Positions 24,273 through 33,224 of a stretch of 64,000 nt of DNA are shown here, piece by piece. Every line of letters begins with the position of its first letter. Within the stretch, counting starts at the first letter, position 1. Made by a program: the position numbers and the translations under genes. The stretch comes from Caulobacter sp. SL161 (GTDB taxonomy: Bacteria > Pseudomonadota > Alphaproteobacteria > Caulobacterales > Caulobacteraceae). The DNA is taken from the NCBI RefSeq assembly GCF_026672375.1, contig NZ_JAPPRA010000001.1:2108001-2172000 (forward strand). Reading direction: 5' to 3'. The notes below the pieces were generated by a model. It was not told the DNA's origin and ran no database searches. It was given only the letters and a program-made list of their open reading frames with translations.

Positions 24273-27137
24273 GTGATCACTTTCGATTCCAGCGCGCTGC
24301 TCAGCTACTATCAGGCCCGTACGGGCCTGACAGGCGCCGGCGCGTCCGGTGTTTCGACCACGGCGTCACGATCCAAGGCCGTCGTGCCAAACGCGCCCTG
24401 GCTGAGCAACGCCTCGCCGCCGGCCAGCGATCTCGTCCGAACCGCTCTGGCCGGCCGAAAGTTCATCGACGAGGGCGCCAACACATCGAGCCTCAAGGGC
24501 GTCAGCGCCGACTACAAGAAGCTGTTCGCCACCTACCAGGCGCTCAACACCCTTTCGGCCCTGGCGACGCGCGCTGGCGAGAAGGGCGTGACCGACGGCG
24601 AAGTTTCCCGCTTGCAGACGGCCTTGAGCAAGGGGCTCGGCGAGATCAGCGGCTATGTCCAGAACCTGTCGCTAGACCAGATGCGCCTGACGACCGGCGC
24701 GGTCATGACCAGCGACAAGGGCACGGTCGGCGTGCCGAAAGCCACCTACAGCTACACGACCGATACGCTTTACACCGGCCAGTTCGACGACGAGATCCCC
24801 CGCTTCAAGGGCAATGTCTCGTTCGACATCTCTGTGAAGAGCTTTGGGGTCACCTCGAGCGTCACTATGGACCTGTCCGAGATGGGCGCGACGCCCCGGA
24901 CCATGTCCAATGTCGTCAGCTATATGAACGGCAAGATGAAGGCGGCTGGGTTCAACACCGACTTCTCGGTTCAGCGGACGGTGGGGCAGGAGCGCACCGT
25001 GCAGGTCAACGGCAAGCCGGTGAAGCTGCCGGCCACCGGGGATGACTTTGCACTTCGGGTCAACGGCGACTCTGTCGAGCAACTGACCTTCAGCGCGCCG
25101 ACGACGGCGCCTGCGGTTTATGTCACGACCCGAGCCGGCGATCCGGATCCCGACAAGAAAGCCGAGACCGACGATGGCGTGTTCGAGACCACGCTGACCA
25201 AGTACAGCGCCGCCGGAACCGCCGGTGGGCCTGGCGCGGGAGCGCCCGGCGGCAAGGTCTTCAGCGAGACGCTTCAAGGCACCATTTCCAGTGTCCGCAA
25301 GTCGGTCACCGGCGCGGACGGCTCGGTCTACATGCTGGCCGATGTATCGACCGCCGTCGACGGCAAGACCGATATCAACGGCCAGCCGATCAAGGGCGAG
25401 AGCGATGTCGCGCTGCTCAAGTACGACAGCGCGGGTCATCTTCTCTACGCGCGTTCGCTGGGGGCCACCGACAACGCCAGCGGCCTGTCGCTGGCCGTCG
25501 CCAGTGACGGTAGCGTCGCCGTGGCGGGTTCAGTCAGCGGCCGGCTGCAAGGCGCGGTCAATGGGCCGATCAACAACAGCGACAGTTCGAGCACCACCGA
25601 CAGCTTCGTGACCCGCTACGACGCCAAGGGCGACGAGCAGTGGACGGTGCGTCGCGGCGGCCTACAGGAAGACGAGGCCACCGCCCTGGCGTTCGGCGCC
25701 AACGGCGTCCTCTATGTTGGCGGTCGCAGCAAGTCTGATCTGCCAGGCTCGGTGGGGACGGACCCCTCCGGCGGCTGGGACGCCTATCTCTCGGCCTTCG
25801 CGACCGACGGTAACGGCCAACCCAAGGCGCTGTTCACCCAGAAGTTCGGCACAGCCGAGAACGACTCGGTGTCGGATATTGTCGTCAATGGTTCGCAGGT
25901 CATCGTCGGGTCCAAGGAGAACGGCCAGGCGATGCTGCGCAGCTTCGAGGTCACCCCATCGGTGGTGACCGAGAACGTGACCAAGCTGAACCAGTACGGC
26001 GCCTATGAAAGCGTGCCTGTCACCTACACCAAGACCGCGACCCTCACCGCTGGCGCGACCCGTGACCTGGGCTCGCTGGCGGGGGGCGAGATCGTCGGCC
26101 TGAAGATCGACGGCGGTCAGCTCTATGTTGGCGGCTACACGGCCAACAATCTGATGTCGATCGGGGGCGCGACGACCGCGCCGTCGGGCGGCATGGACGG
26201 CTTTGTCGGCCGGATGTCGCTCGACATCTCCGACACCACCAGCGATACGCTCACCTACTACGGCGGAACCGGCGACGACACGGTGACGGGTTTCGCGGTC
26301 TCCAACGGCACCGCCTGGCTGGTCGGCGCAGCCGGCAAGAACCTGGACGGCGAAGAGACGGTCGGGACCAAGGACGGCTATGTCGCCCAGGTCAATGTCG
26401 GCACCGGCGCCGTTGACTGGAGCCAGCGCGTCACCGGCAAGGACGGCTACGCCGCGCCGACCTCGGTTGCGGTCTCGTCGTCAGGCGCTTCGGCCCTGGA
26501 CGCCTTCGGGCTGCCTGGCGGGACGATGGATTTCAGCCAGTCCAATCGCATCGTGTCGGCCACGGCGGCGCGGGCCGGCGACACCTTCCAGATCCGCACG
26601 CGTGAGCGCGGCGCGCTGACGACGGTCACGATCGACGCCAACGACACGCTCGAGACCCTGGCTGACAAGATCAAGCGCGCCTCAGGCTTCCGCGCCAAGG
26701 TCGAGACCGCCACAAGCGGCAACAGTCGCGTCCTGAAGATCAGTCCCGCCTCCAACAACGCCACGATCGAAATCATACCCGGCAAGGGCGGAACCGACGT
26801 CCTGCGCTCGCTGGGCATAGCCGGCGGCGTGGTGCGCGCGACCAAGACCGAGGACGGCAAGACCGTTTCGGCGGACGGCAGCGGTCCCGTCTATGGGCTG
26901 CAATTGCCGCCTGAACTGGACCTGACGACCGAAGCAGGACGCAAGAACGCCAACATGGTCATTACGCGGGCCATGTCGCAGGTTCGCACGGCCTATCGCG
27001 AGATCGCCGACACGGCGCTGGGCATCAAGAGCGACGGCACGACGGGTTCAGGCAAGACCGGCGGTACGGTTCCGGCCTATCTGAAGAACCAGGTCGCCAA
27101 CTATCAAGCCGCGCTCAATCGCCTGACAGGCGGCTAA
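24273..27137 (+). CDS. Large flagellar protein, FlaEY-like
   Basis: 954 residues, start GTG at 24273 behind AGGA (no nearby ATG). The N-terminal third is flagellar-like helical sequence (ITFDSSALLSYYQARTGL; VSADYKKLFATYQALNTLSALATRAG). Residues about 340-740 hold repeats of the SBBP/beta-propeller kind (DVALLKYDSAGHLLYARSLG; DSFVTRYDAKGDEQWTVRRGG; DGFVGRMSLD; DGYVAQVNVGTGAVDWSQRV). Near 770 comes a hook/flagellin-IN-like segment (FQIRTRERGALTTVTIDANDTLETLADKIKRASGFRAKV). This composition fits the Caulobacter protein annotated FlaEY, needed for flagellin expression and filament assembly. The name is from memory; position next to flagellins supports it. Confidence 0.65.
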   Translation: MITFDSSALLSYYQARTGLTGAGASGVSTTASRSKAVVPNAPWLSNASPPASDLVRTALAGRKFIDEGANTSSLKGVSADYKKLFATYQALNTLSALATRAGEKGVTDGEVSRLQTALSKGLGEISGYVQNLSLDQMRLTTGAVMTSDKGTVGVPKATYSYTTDTLYTGQFDDEIPRFKGNVSFDISVKSFGVTSSVTMDLSEMGATPRTMSNVVSYMNGKMKAAGFNTDFSVQRTVGQERTVQVNGKPVKLPATGDDFALRVNGDSVEQLTFSAPTTAPAVYVTTRAGDPDPDKKAETDDGVFETTLTKYSAAGTAGGPGAGAPGGKVFSETLQGTISSVRKSVTGADGSVYMLADVSTAVDGKTDINGQPIKGESDVALLKYDSAGHLLYARSLGATDNASGLSLAVASDGSVAVAGSVSGRLQGAVNGPINNSDSSSTTDSFVTRYDAKGDEQWTVRRGGLQEDEATALAFGANGVLYVGGRSKSDLPGSVGTDPSGGWDAYLSAFATDGNGQPKALFTQKFGTAENDSVSDIVVNGSQVIVGSKENGQAMLRSFEVTPSVVTENVTKLNQYGAYESVPVTYTKTATLTAGATRDLGSLAGGEIVGLKIDGGQLYVGGYTANNLMSIGGATTAPSGGMDGFVGRMSLDISDTTSDTLTYYGGTGDDTVTGFAVSNGTAWLVGAAGKNLDGEETVGTKDGYVAQVNVGTGAVDWSQRVTGKDGYAAPTSVAVSSSGASALDAFGLPGGTMDFSQSNRIVSATAARAGDTFQIRTRERGALTTVTIDANDTLETLADKIKRASGFRAKVETATSGNSRVLKISPASNNATIEIIPGKGGTDVLRSLGIAGGVVRATKTEDGKTVSADGSGPVYGLQLPPELDLTTEAGRKNANMVITRAMSQVRTAYREIADTALGIKSDGTTGSGKTGGTVPAYLKNQVANYQAALNRLTGG

Positions 27138-27198
27138 GCCTACCTTTTCCACGGCCGCCACGCTTGAAAGCGTCATCATCGCGTCGTAGCCAAGTGTC

Positions 27199-27888
27199 AT
27201 GGACTTTCTGAAAGATCGACGGATCATCCTGGGCGGCGGCGCGGCGCTGGCGCTCGTCGCGGGTCTGGGCATCGCCGTGGCCCTGATGTCGGGCCATGAC
27301 AAGAAGCCGGCGGAGGACCCGCCAGCGTCTCGCGCGGGGCTGATCGTCGAGACTGGACGCGCCGACGACACCAAGCTTGATCCGGCTCGTCCGCTGCGCT
27401 GCTTCGTGGGCGGCGCCTTTGTCGGCGAGATCACCCTGGCCGAATGCGCCAAGAAGAACGGGGTCGCCACCGGCGCGCTGGACGTCGGGGTCGACGAGAC
27501 CGGCGCGCTGGCCGCAGCCGATCAGGCCGGCATGGTGCTGACCCCGCTGCCGCCGACTCCGACCGACACCGCGCCACTGGTGACGACGCCCACGGCGACC
27601 ACCACGCCGGCGACTCCGTCGTCCGCCTCGGCCAACGCCCCGCTGGCGGCGTGCTGGCGCTATGCCGGCAACGAATGGCGCAGACTCCCGGGCGACATCA
27701 CCCTGAACGCCTGTGCTCAGCAGTTGTTCGGCGGTCGGTGTGAAAAGCCGGGCGGCGCGACCTATGGCCGTTGGGGCGAGGAGACGCTGCGTCTGGTCCC
27801 GGGCCGCGTCGAGATTTCGTCGGACAACCGCAGCTTCCACACCGCGTTCGAGCAGGCCGCGAACTGCTCTATCCCGAACGTCGGATAG
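27199..27888 (+). CDS. Membrane-anchored hypothetical protein (229 aa)
   Basis: Not recognised. One N-terminal transmembrane helix (RIILGGGAALALVAGLGIAVALM), then a periplasmic part with a Thr/Pro-rich linker (about residues 120-145, TPTDTAPLVTTPTATTTPATPS). Two cysteine pairs (LRCFVGGAFVGEITLAEC and ACWRYAGNEW with LNACAQQLFGGRC) could form disulfides in two small domains. The last domain contains an EWRRLPGDITLNAC block. It starts 62 bases after the FlaEY-like gene and precedes a small lipoprotein gene by 17 bases. Confidence 0.65.
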   Translation: MDFLKDRRIILGGGAALALVAGLGIAVALMSGHDKKPAEDPPASRAGLIVETGRADDTKLDPARPLRCFVGGAFVGEITLAECAKKNGVATGALDVGVDETGALAAADQAGMVLTPLPPTPTDTAPLVTTPTATTTPATPSSASANAPLAACWRYAGNEWRRLPGDITLNACAQQLFGGRCEKPGGATYGRWGEETLRLVPGRVEISSDNRSFHTAFEQAANCSIPNVG

Positions 27889-27905
27889 GTTTATAAGTGT
27901 AATCC

Positions 27906-28304
27906 ATGAAGAAGATCGTCCTCGCCGCCGCTGTCCTCGCCGCTTCGGGTCTCGTGCTCGCCGGCTGTCAAAAGCAGACCAAGGCGCCGTTCGAGTCGGG
28001 CGTCTGCTTCCACGTGGCGACCAACAAGGACAAGACGCTGCGCTTCAATCCGGTCAGCCGGAACGTGACCCATCTGGAGGAATGTGCAGCGACGCTTGAG
28101 GGCATGCGCATCCGGTTCGTGCGCCTGGGTCAGTCCAACAACCGCGGCATGGTTGGCGCCTACCAGGGATCCTTCATCTTCCTCGAGAAGGAAGGGATCT
28201 ATGTGGGTCAGACCTACGAAGGACCGCGCTTCATGTCGCTCGTGCGCACGGGCGATGGTCGTCTGGCGGTCCCGGGCGCTGTTCGGCGCGTTCCAGCCGA
28301 GTAG
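27906..28304 (+). CDS. Small lipoprotein, function unknown
   Basis: 132 residues with signal peptide MKKIVLAAAVLAASGLVLAGC and lipobox LAGC. The mature part has two conserved-looking cysteines (SGVCFHVAT and LEECAATLEG) and a beta-rich core ending in RVPAE. Not recognised. The ATG at 27906 lies 17 bases after the previous gene, so the two are likely one unit. A flagellar link is only positional. Confidence 0.65.
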   Translation: MKKIVLAAAVLAASGLVLAGCQKQTKAPFESGVCFHVATNKDKTLRFNPVSRNVTHLEECAATLEGMRIRFVRLGQSNNRGMVGAYQGSFIFLEKEGIYVGQTYEGPRFMSLVRTGDGRLAVPGAVRRVPAE

Positions 28305-28459
28305 GGCGGCTCCGGAGCGTTCTTCGATCAGCGTGAAATGGTGATCGGGCCCGAAATCGTTCTAAGATTTTGAAATAGCGCTCTTTTCATCCGATCTGAT
28401 CGACCCGCTCTGATCAGGCGCGCCGATCGTCCGTCCACAAGGCTCTTTCTTGCCCACAA

Positions 28460-28474
28460 GAACGTTACGGGAAC
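28460..28474. promoter_or_regulatory. SOS box (LexA operator) upstream of ssb
   Basis: GAAC-N7-GAAC is a perfect copy (reverse orientation) of GTTC-N7-GTTC, the alphaproteobacterial LexA operator. It lies five bases before the -35-like element of the ssb promoter. Confidence 0.8.
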
Positions 28475-28479
28475 AAAAC

Positions 28480-28508
28480 TTGCGTCTGGATTAGCGGGTC
28501 GCTAACGT
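28480..28508 (+). promoter_or_regulatory. Probable ssb housekeeping promoter
   Basis: TTGCGTC, 14 bases, then GCTAACGT closely match the Caulobacter sigma-73 pattern (TTGACGS, 10-14 bases, GCTANAWC). The transcript would start about 45 bases before the ssb ATG. Confidence 0.6.
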
Positions 28509-28560
28509 CCCGCTCCAGATTCCGGCGCATGGGTCGCCGGGCGAGAGCAAGGTCCAAGCG

Positions 28561-29064
28561 ATGGCGGGCAGCGTCAACAAGGTCATTCTGGTGGGCAACC
28601 TCGGCGCCGATCCCGAGATCCGCAGCCTCGGTTCCGGCGACCGCGTCGCCAACCTGCGCATCGCGACGTCGGAAACCTGGCGCGACCGCAACAGCGGCGA
28701 GCGCAAGGAAAAGACCGAGTGGCACCGCGTGGTCATCTTCAACGACAACCTCGTCAAGGTCGCCGAGCAGTATCTGCGCAAGGGCTCGACGGTCTACATC
28801 GAGGGCGCGCTGCAGACCCGCAAGTGGACCGACAACACCGGTCAGGAGAAGTACTCCACCGAGATCGTGCTGCAGAAGTTCCGCGGCGAACTGACCATGC
28901 TGGGCGGCCGCGGTGGTGACGCGGGCATGTCGTCGGGCGGCGGCGATGAGTACGGCGGCGGCTATTCGGGTGGCGGCTCCAGCTTCGGCGGCGGCCAGCG
29001 CAGCCAGCCCAGCGGTCCGCGCGAGAGCTTCTCGGCGGATCTGGACGACGAGATCCCGTTCTAG
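28561..29064 (+). CDS. ssb: Single-stranded DNA-binding protein
   Basis: 167 residues. The OB fold is at residues 1-115: [38 protein letters not shown], then [38 protein letters not shown] Gly/Ser-rich tail follows ([20 protein letters not shown]), ending in the acidic DLDDEIPF tip that binds partner proteins. Start ATG at 28561. It is under a LexA box, so it is expected to respond to DNA damage as in Caulobacter. Confidence 0.97.
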   Translation: MAGSVNKVILVGNLGADPEIRSLGSGDRVANLRIATSETWRDRNSGERKEKTEWHRVVIFNDNLVKVAEQYLRKGSTVYIEGALQTRKWTDNTGQEKYSTEIVLQKFRGELTMLGGRGGDAGMSSGGGDEYGGGYSGGGSSFGGGQRSQPSGPRESFSADLDDEIPF

Positions 29065-29253
29065 AGCCGAGTTTACACCCGAATTAGGCTCAGACTGTAA
29101 ACAGGCGGCCGGTTTCCTTTGAGGCCGGTCGTCGTTGAAGAGGGGCTTGCCTCCGCCCCCCTAACGGATTGACCGGAGCGCGGCGGCCGTCTTGCGCTTG
29201 GTCTGTGAGATGCTGCAGATGAGTATCGTCTCCTCGCGCCATCCGGCTACTCG

Positions 29254-30096
29254 ATGTTTCGCTTCGCCCTTTCTCTGACGCTGGCCTTGCTGGCCACCCA
29301 GGCGACCGCAGCCGAGGCCGAGCCGCGCTGGATGGTCACGACCACAGGGGGGGCGTTCGCACGCGACAACGACCAAGCCCACAGTTTCGGCTCTCTGGCG
29401 GTGACGCGGAAGATTGGGCGCGGCTACGTCAGCGCCAGCGTGACGCGGTTCGGCTCGGCGGTACGCCAGGTCGACGTCACCCTGCCATCGACCTACACGA
29501 TCGGGTTCCTGTCTGCTGGAGCCGTCCATGGCGCTTGGTTCTATGATGGCTACGTCTCGCTTGGGCGGCAGCACTACAAGTCCGTGGTCACCGATCTGGG
29601 CGAACGAGACGTCGCGGGTTTCTCCCACAGTCCCGTCTATGGCGCGGGGGGCGACCTCGGCGCCGTGCGATGGATCGGTCGCTCCTGGAGCGTGACGCCG
29701 TCGGCGTCGCTGCAATGGATCAAGTCGCGGGCTCTGCGGGGGCAGATCGGCCCCAGGGGCGGAAGCGAGTTTGAGACCCGTGAGACCGGCGTGACACTGG
29801 GCGCGGGCTTGCGGGTCGACAAGTTCTTTGGGGCCTCCCATGGCGATAGCGTCAGTCTGCGCCTGACCCGCTTCCAGACCACAAACGCCTCGGCCGCGCT
29901 CTCATCGGGCATGCGCGGGGCGTTCAACCCCTCCGCCCAAAGCGGCCGCACCTCGGATGCTTGGGCGGAAGTGGGCGCATCCGCCACCTGGCGTGTCGAC
30001 CACCGGCTGTATCTGGATGTCGGGGCCGTACGCACCCTGGGCGCCCTCGGCGGAGACATGACGACCGGTTCCGCCGGCGCGCGCTTGCTGTTCTAG
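29254..30096 (+). CDS. Outer-membrane beta-barrel protein (autotransporter-barrel-like)
   Basis: 280 residues with signal peptide MFRFALSLTLALLATQATAAEA. The rest is strand after strand with alternating hydrophobic residues (VTRKIGRGYVSASVTRFGSAV; AAWFYDGYVSLGRQHYKSVV-type segments; SWSVTPSASLQWIKSRAL; GVTLGAGLRVDKFFG; DAWAEVGASATWRVDHRLYLDVGAV) and it ends GSAGARLLF with a terminal phenylalanine, so a twelve-strand-type barrel is plausible. Not recognised beyond fold. It is alone and ends at a strong terminator. Confidence 0.75.
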   Translation: MFRFALSLTLALLATQATAAEAEPRWMVTTTGGAFARDNDQAHSFGSLAVTRKIGRGYVSASVTRFGSAVRQVDVTLPSTYTIGFLSAGAVHGAWFYDGYVSLGRQHYKSVVTDLGERDVAGFSHSPVYGAGGDLGAVRWIGRSWSVTPSASLQWIKSRALRGQIGPRGGSEFETRETGVTLGAGLRVDKFFGASHGDSVSLRLTRFQTTNASAALSSGMRGAFNPSAQSGRTSDAWAEVGASATWRVDHRLYLDVGAVRTLGALGGDMTTGSAGARLLF

Positions 30097-30161
30097 AGCC
30101 TTTCACGACCTGACTGCGTCAGGCCGTGAGCTGTAATCTTCTGTTTGGCGCATTTTTTCAC

Positions 30162-30228
30162 GCGAACCGGAACCCCTTCGCTCGAAAAAGGCTCTTGGGC
30201 GTGAGGCCGAAAGTGGGAACCGATTTCG
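30162..30228. repeat. Imperfect palindromic intergenic repeat
   Basis: CGAACCGGAACCCCTTCG and, inverted, CGAAATCGGTTCCCACTTTCG form two arms around CTCGAAAAAGGCTCTTGGGCGT. Such CGAACCGG...CTTCG elements are common intergenic repeats in alphaproteobacteria. Confidence 0.55.
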
Positions 30229-30239
30229 CCTACTAATAC

Positions 30240-30269
30240 GCTCCAAGTATCGGATTTGGAGCCTTTTTT
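30240..30269 (+). terminator. Terminator after the outer-membrane protein gene
   Basis: GCTCCAA and TTGGAGC (seven-base stem) are followed by CTTTTTTG. It lies just past the repeat, between convergent genes. Confidence 0.75.
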
Positions 30270-30305
30270 GCGCCTGAAATCGATTCTGATCTCAGGCTAA
30301 AGCCT

Positions 30306-32366
30306 CTAGGCCACCAGGGGCGCGCGCGGCAGGCGTAGCTGAGCTTTCAGGCCATGCTCGCCGCGACTTAAGCTGACGTCGCCGCCATGGGCGCGCGCGA
30401 TCGAGCGCGAGACCGCCAAGCCGAGGCCGATCCCGGTCTTGTTGAGGTTTCGCGAGTGGTCTGAGCGATAGAACGGCAGGAAAACCTTCTCCAACTCCTC
30501 GTCCGGCAGGCCGGATCCGTAGTCCTGCACCTCCGCGATCACGTCGCCGCCGTCTTCGAAGACCCGAACGCGGGCGCGGTCGCCATATTTGAGAGCGTTG
30601 TCGACCAGATTGGTCAGCACCCGCTCGACGCTCAGACTGTCGACGTCGACCGGCACCCGATCACCCGGATCGAGCGTAACGTCGCCGCCCATGATCGCGG
30701 CGTTGTCGACCACGCATTCCAGAATAGAGCGCAATTCGACCCGTTCGCGGACGGAAGGCTCACTGGAATCGCGGATAAAGGCCAGGACGGCGCTGATCAT
30801 CTCGTCCATCTGAGTGATGTCGTGAGACATGCCCGCCTTCACCTCGGAGTCGATCCGCTCCAGACGGAACCGCATCCGGGCGAGCGGCGTGCGCAGGTCA
30901 TGGCTGATCGCACCGACCATGGCGGTGCGGTCGTCGATATAGCGCTTCAGGCGCTTCTGCATGAGATTGAAGGCGGCGGCGGCGCGGCCGATCTCGGCCG
31001 GCCCTGCCAGCGGGGCGAGCTGACCCGAAGGGTCGCGACCCAGGCGTTCGGCTGCGTCCGCGAACTCCACGAGCGGCTGGGCCAAGCGGCGCGCAAAGAT
31101 CAGGCCGACGGGCACGACCACCAACGCTGAAAGCAGGAACCAGAGCGCGGTGCGCCGCTGGAACGTGTTGGGAAAGGTTTCCGGCGCCGGTTGGACGGTG
31201 ATCCACCGATCCGGCGCGACCTGCAGCGCGGCGACGAAATCGCCCTGCACGAACGGCGGCGGGGACAGGCCCAGGAAGCTCTTGGGCGGGGCGTTGTCCG
31301 AGGGCAGCAGGTAGCCGCCCGTATCCGCCGCGTCGACGCCTGCGGACTCTTGGCCGGTGATCGGGCCGATCCGGGCGGCGTTTTCGAAGGTCTCATCGCG
31401 AGGCGCTTGAGCCGCGGCGACCGGGGTCTCGGGCGTCACCGATCGAGGCGTGACCGGATCTGCGGCGCGCGCTTGTTCGGCCTGGAGAGGCGACGGCGCG
31501 TTGAAAGGCTCCTTCAGCGCCGGAGCAGGCGCTGCGCGGCTGGTCAGGATCGGCGACGGGGCGCCGACGCCTCCGGGGCTGGGCGAGCCGATCTGGAGCG
31601 GTCCCGCAGGCGAAACAGGGGGCGACACGGGGGGCGCGGCTGCGGCGGCCGGCCCGGCCGACACGCCCGGCGCTGGGGGGCGGTTCATAGTGGCGGAACC
31701 GCTAGGTGCGGTCGGCGCCCCCACGACCGGTGGCGGCGCTGGGCGTACGGCGGCGGGCGGGACTGTGGGCGGCGAAGGCGGGCGGGCGGGCGCGCCTGCC
31801 GGAAATCCGCCGCCGGGAAAGCCGCCGCCGGGAAAGCCTCCGCCCATGGGCGGGGCGCCGCCTGGGGGGGCGCCAGGGCCGGACTGAGCCTCTCCCGCGC
31901 CGTGCCAGGCCGCCTGGATCAGGCGTGGTTGATCTTCTTGCTCGACATAGGCCGCGTCTTGGACGCCTGGCGCCGGCTGAGCGGCCGATAAGTTCACGAT
32001 CGGAGCGCCGGCCGTCAGGGAGGGGGGCGCATAGAAGAGAATCCGCACCTGGGTCACCGGCGCGTCCAGCATGCGGGCGAGCTCGGCGCGCGATTGCTCG
32101 GAGACGACCCAGTTAGGGCTCTCGAGATTGGGCGGTTGCGAGCGCTCGACGCGTTCCAGCGGGCGAGGATTGTCGCCTTTCAGAGGTCCGCCCTTCAAAG
32201 CGAGGGCGACGTCCATCATGCGGTACTTGGGCGTTGGCTTGGAGGGCAATAGGATCGTCAGGCCCAGCGTGGCGAGCTGGGCCACGACCAGCACCACCAG
32301 CAACAGCGCGACAATCTGAAACCTTAGCGGAACGGCGCCGGCCCGCCACTGCGCCCAGGAAGCCAT
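30306..32366 (-). CDS. Sensor histidine kinase with large Pro/Gly-rich periplasmic insert
   Basis: 686 residues from the ATG at 32366, two bases after the response-regulator stop. First membrane helix at about 20-45 (FQIVALLLVVLVVAQLATLGLTILL), second at about 405-430, then HAMP (RRLAQPLVEFADAAERLG), phospho-accepting AISHDLRTPLARM near 490, N box NLVDNALKYG, G1 DYGSGLP, G2 GIGLGLAVSR. The periplasmic domain is strange: residues about 150-330 are almost only Pro, Gly, Ala, Ser and Val, including GGGFPGG units. EnvZ-family kinases are near 450-500 residues, so the insert accounts for the excess. Confidence 0.85.
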   Translation of the reverse strand: MASWAQWRAGAVPLRFQIVALLLVVLVVAQLATLGLTILLPSKPTPKYRMMDVALALKGGPLKGDNPRPLERVERSQPPNLESPNWVVSEQSRAELARMLDAPVTQVRILFYAPPSLTAGAPIVNLSAAQPAPGVQDAAYVEQEDQPRLIQAAWHGAGEAQSGPGAPPGGAPPMGGGFPGGGFPGGGFPAGAPARPPSPPTVPPAAVRPAPPPVVGAPTAPSGSATMNRPPAPGVSAGPAAAAAPPVSPPVSPAGPLQIGSPSPGGVGAPSPILTSRAAPAPALKEPFNAPSPLQAEQARAADPVTPRSVTPETPVAAAQAPRDETFENAARIGPITGQESAGVDAADTGGYLLPSDNAPPKSFLGLSPPPFVQGDFVAALQVAPDRWITVQPAPETFPNTFQRRTALWFLLSALVVVPVGLIFARRLAQPLVEFADAAERLGRDPSGQLAPLAGPAEIGRAAAAFNLMQKRLKRYIDDRTAMVGAISHDLRTPLARMRFRLERIDSEVKAGMSHDITQMDEMISAVLAFIRDSSEPSVRERVELRSILECVVDNAAIMGGDVTLDPGDRVPVDVDSLSVERVLTNLVDNALKYGDRARVRVFEDGGDVIAEVQDYGSGLPDEELEKVFLPFYRSDHSRNLNKTGIGLGLAVSRSIARAHGGDVSLSRGEHGLKAQLRLPRAPLVA

Positions 32367-32368
32367 GC

Positions 32369-33100
32369 TCAAACCCTCGCGACCTTGGCGTCGAGGATGT
32401 AGCCCAAGCCCCTGTGCGTCTTGATCACCTCGGTCTGGCTCTGCTCGTTGAGCTTTTTCCGCAGCCGGCTGATCTGGATGTCGATCGCGCGATCCAGCGA
32501 GATCTGCGACTCGCCGCGAGAGAGCCGCGCCAGTTCTTCGCGCGAGAGGACGCGCTGCGGATTCTCGACAAGCGCGCCCAGCAGGGAAAGCTCGCCCGGC
32601 GTCAGCATGATCACTGTCTCGTCCGGCGCGCGCAGCTGACGGCGCACTAGGTCGAACCGGAAACCGGAGAACGCGTAGATCGCCGTCCGACTCGCCGGCG
32701 CCTCGCCGCCGCCACCGCGTCGACGCAGAAGCGCGCGCACCCGGGCGAGCAGCTCACGCGGCGTGACGGGCTTCACGACGTAGTCGTCGGCGCCCAGTTC
32801 GAGCCCGAGAACGCGGTCGATAGATTCGCCCATTGACGACAGCATCAGGACGCTCGGGCCCGACGATCCGGCCAACGAGCGACACAGAGAAAGACCGTCT
32901 TCCCCCGGCAGCATGACGTCCAGCACAACCAGTTGGATCGCCTGAGCCTGGAGCTGAGCCCTGGCCTCCTTGGCGTCACGGGCGAGGTGAACGACGAAGC
33001 CGTGTCCGGCTAGGTAGCTCGCCATCTCTGTTCTGAGGGCGTCATCGTCATCGACAATGAGGATGTCCGCTTCGGTCGGTCGCAAATCGTCTTCGGCCAT
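32369..33100 (-). CDS. OmpR-family response regulator
   Basis: 243 residues from the ATG at 33100 (MAEDDLRPTEADILIVDDDDAL). The receiver domain has the acidic DDDD cluster, phospho-acceptor Asp in VVLDVMLPGEDGLSL and the Lys in YVVKPVTPRELLARVRALLRRR. The C-terminal winged helix has MLTPGELSLLGALVENPQRVLSREELARLSRG and the LDRAIDIQISRLRKKL recognition region. The histidine kinase follows after two bases, so they form one two-component unit. It starts 124 bases downstream of virB11 on the same strand. Confidence 0.9.
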   Translation of the reverse strand: MAEDDLRPTEADILIVDDDDALRTEMASYLAGHGFVVHLARDAKEARAQLQAQAIQLVVLDVMLPGEDGLSLCRSLAGSSGPSVLMLSSMGESIDRVLGLELGADDYVVKPVTPRELLARVRALLRRRGGGGEAPASRTAIYAFSGFRFDLVRRQLRAPDETVIMLTPGELSLLGALVENPQRVLSREELARLSRGESQISLDRAIDIQISRLRKKLNEQSQTEVIKTHRGLGYILDAKVARV

Positions 33101-33224
33101 GTAGACGATGATACCATAGGCCGAGAGATGGCCAACGCGTAGCGATTGCTGTTCTTCGACAGTGAGTTTCTGGGGCGGCGTGCGCCAGGCTCTCATCTTC
33201 GGCGATTCCATCCGTTTGGGCCTT

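Noticed and set aside
29100..29140. Possible hairpin after ssb (GGCCGG units)
   Set aside because: Arms mainly repeat GGCCGG and pair only with a wobble; no T-run of useful length follows.
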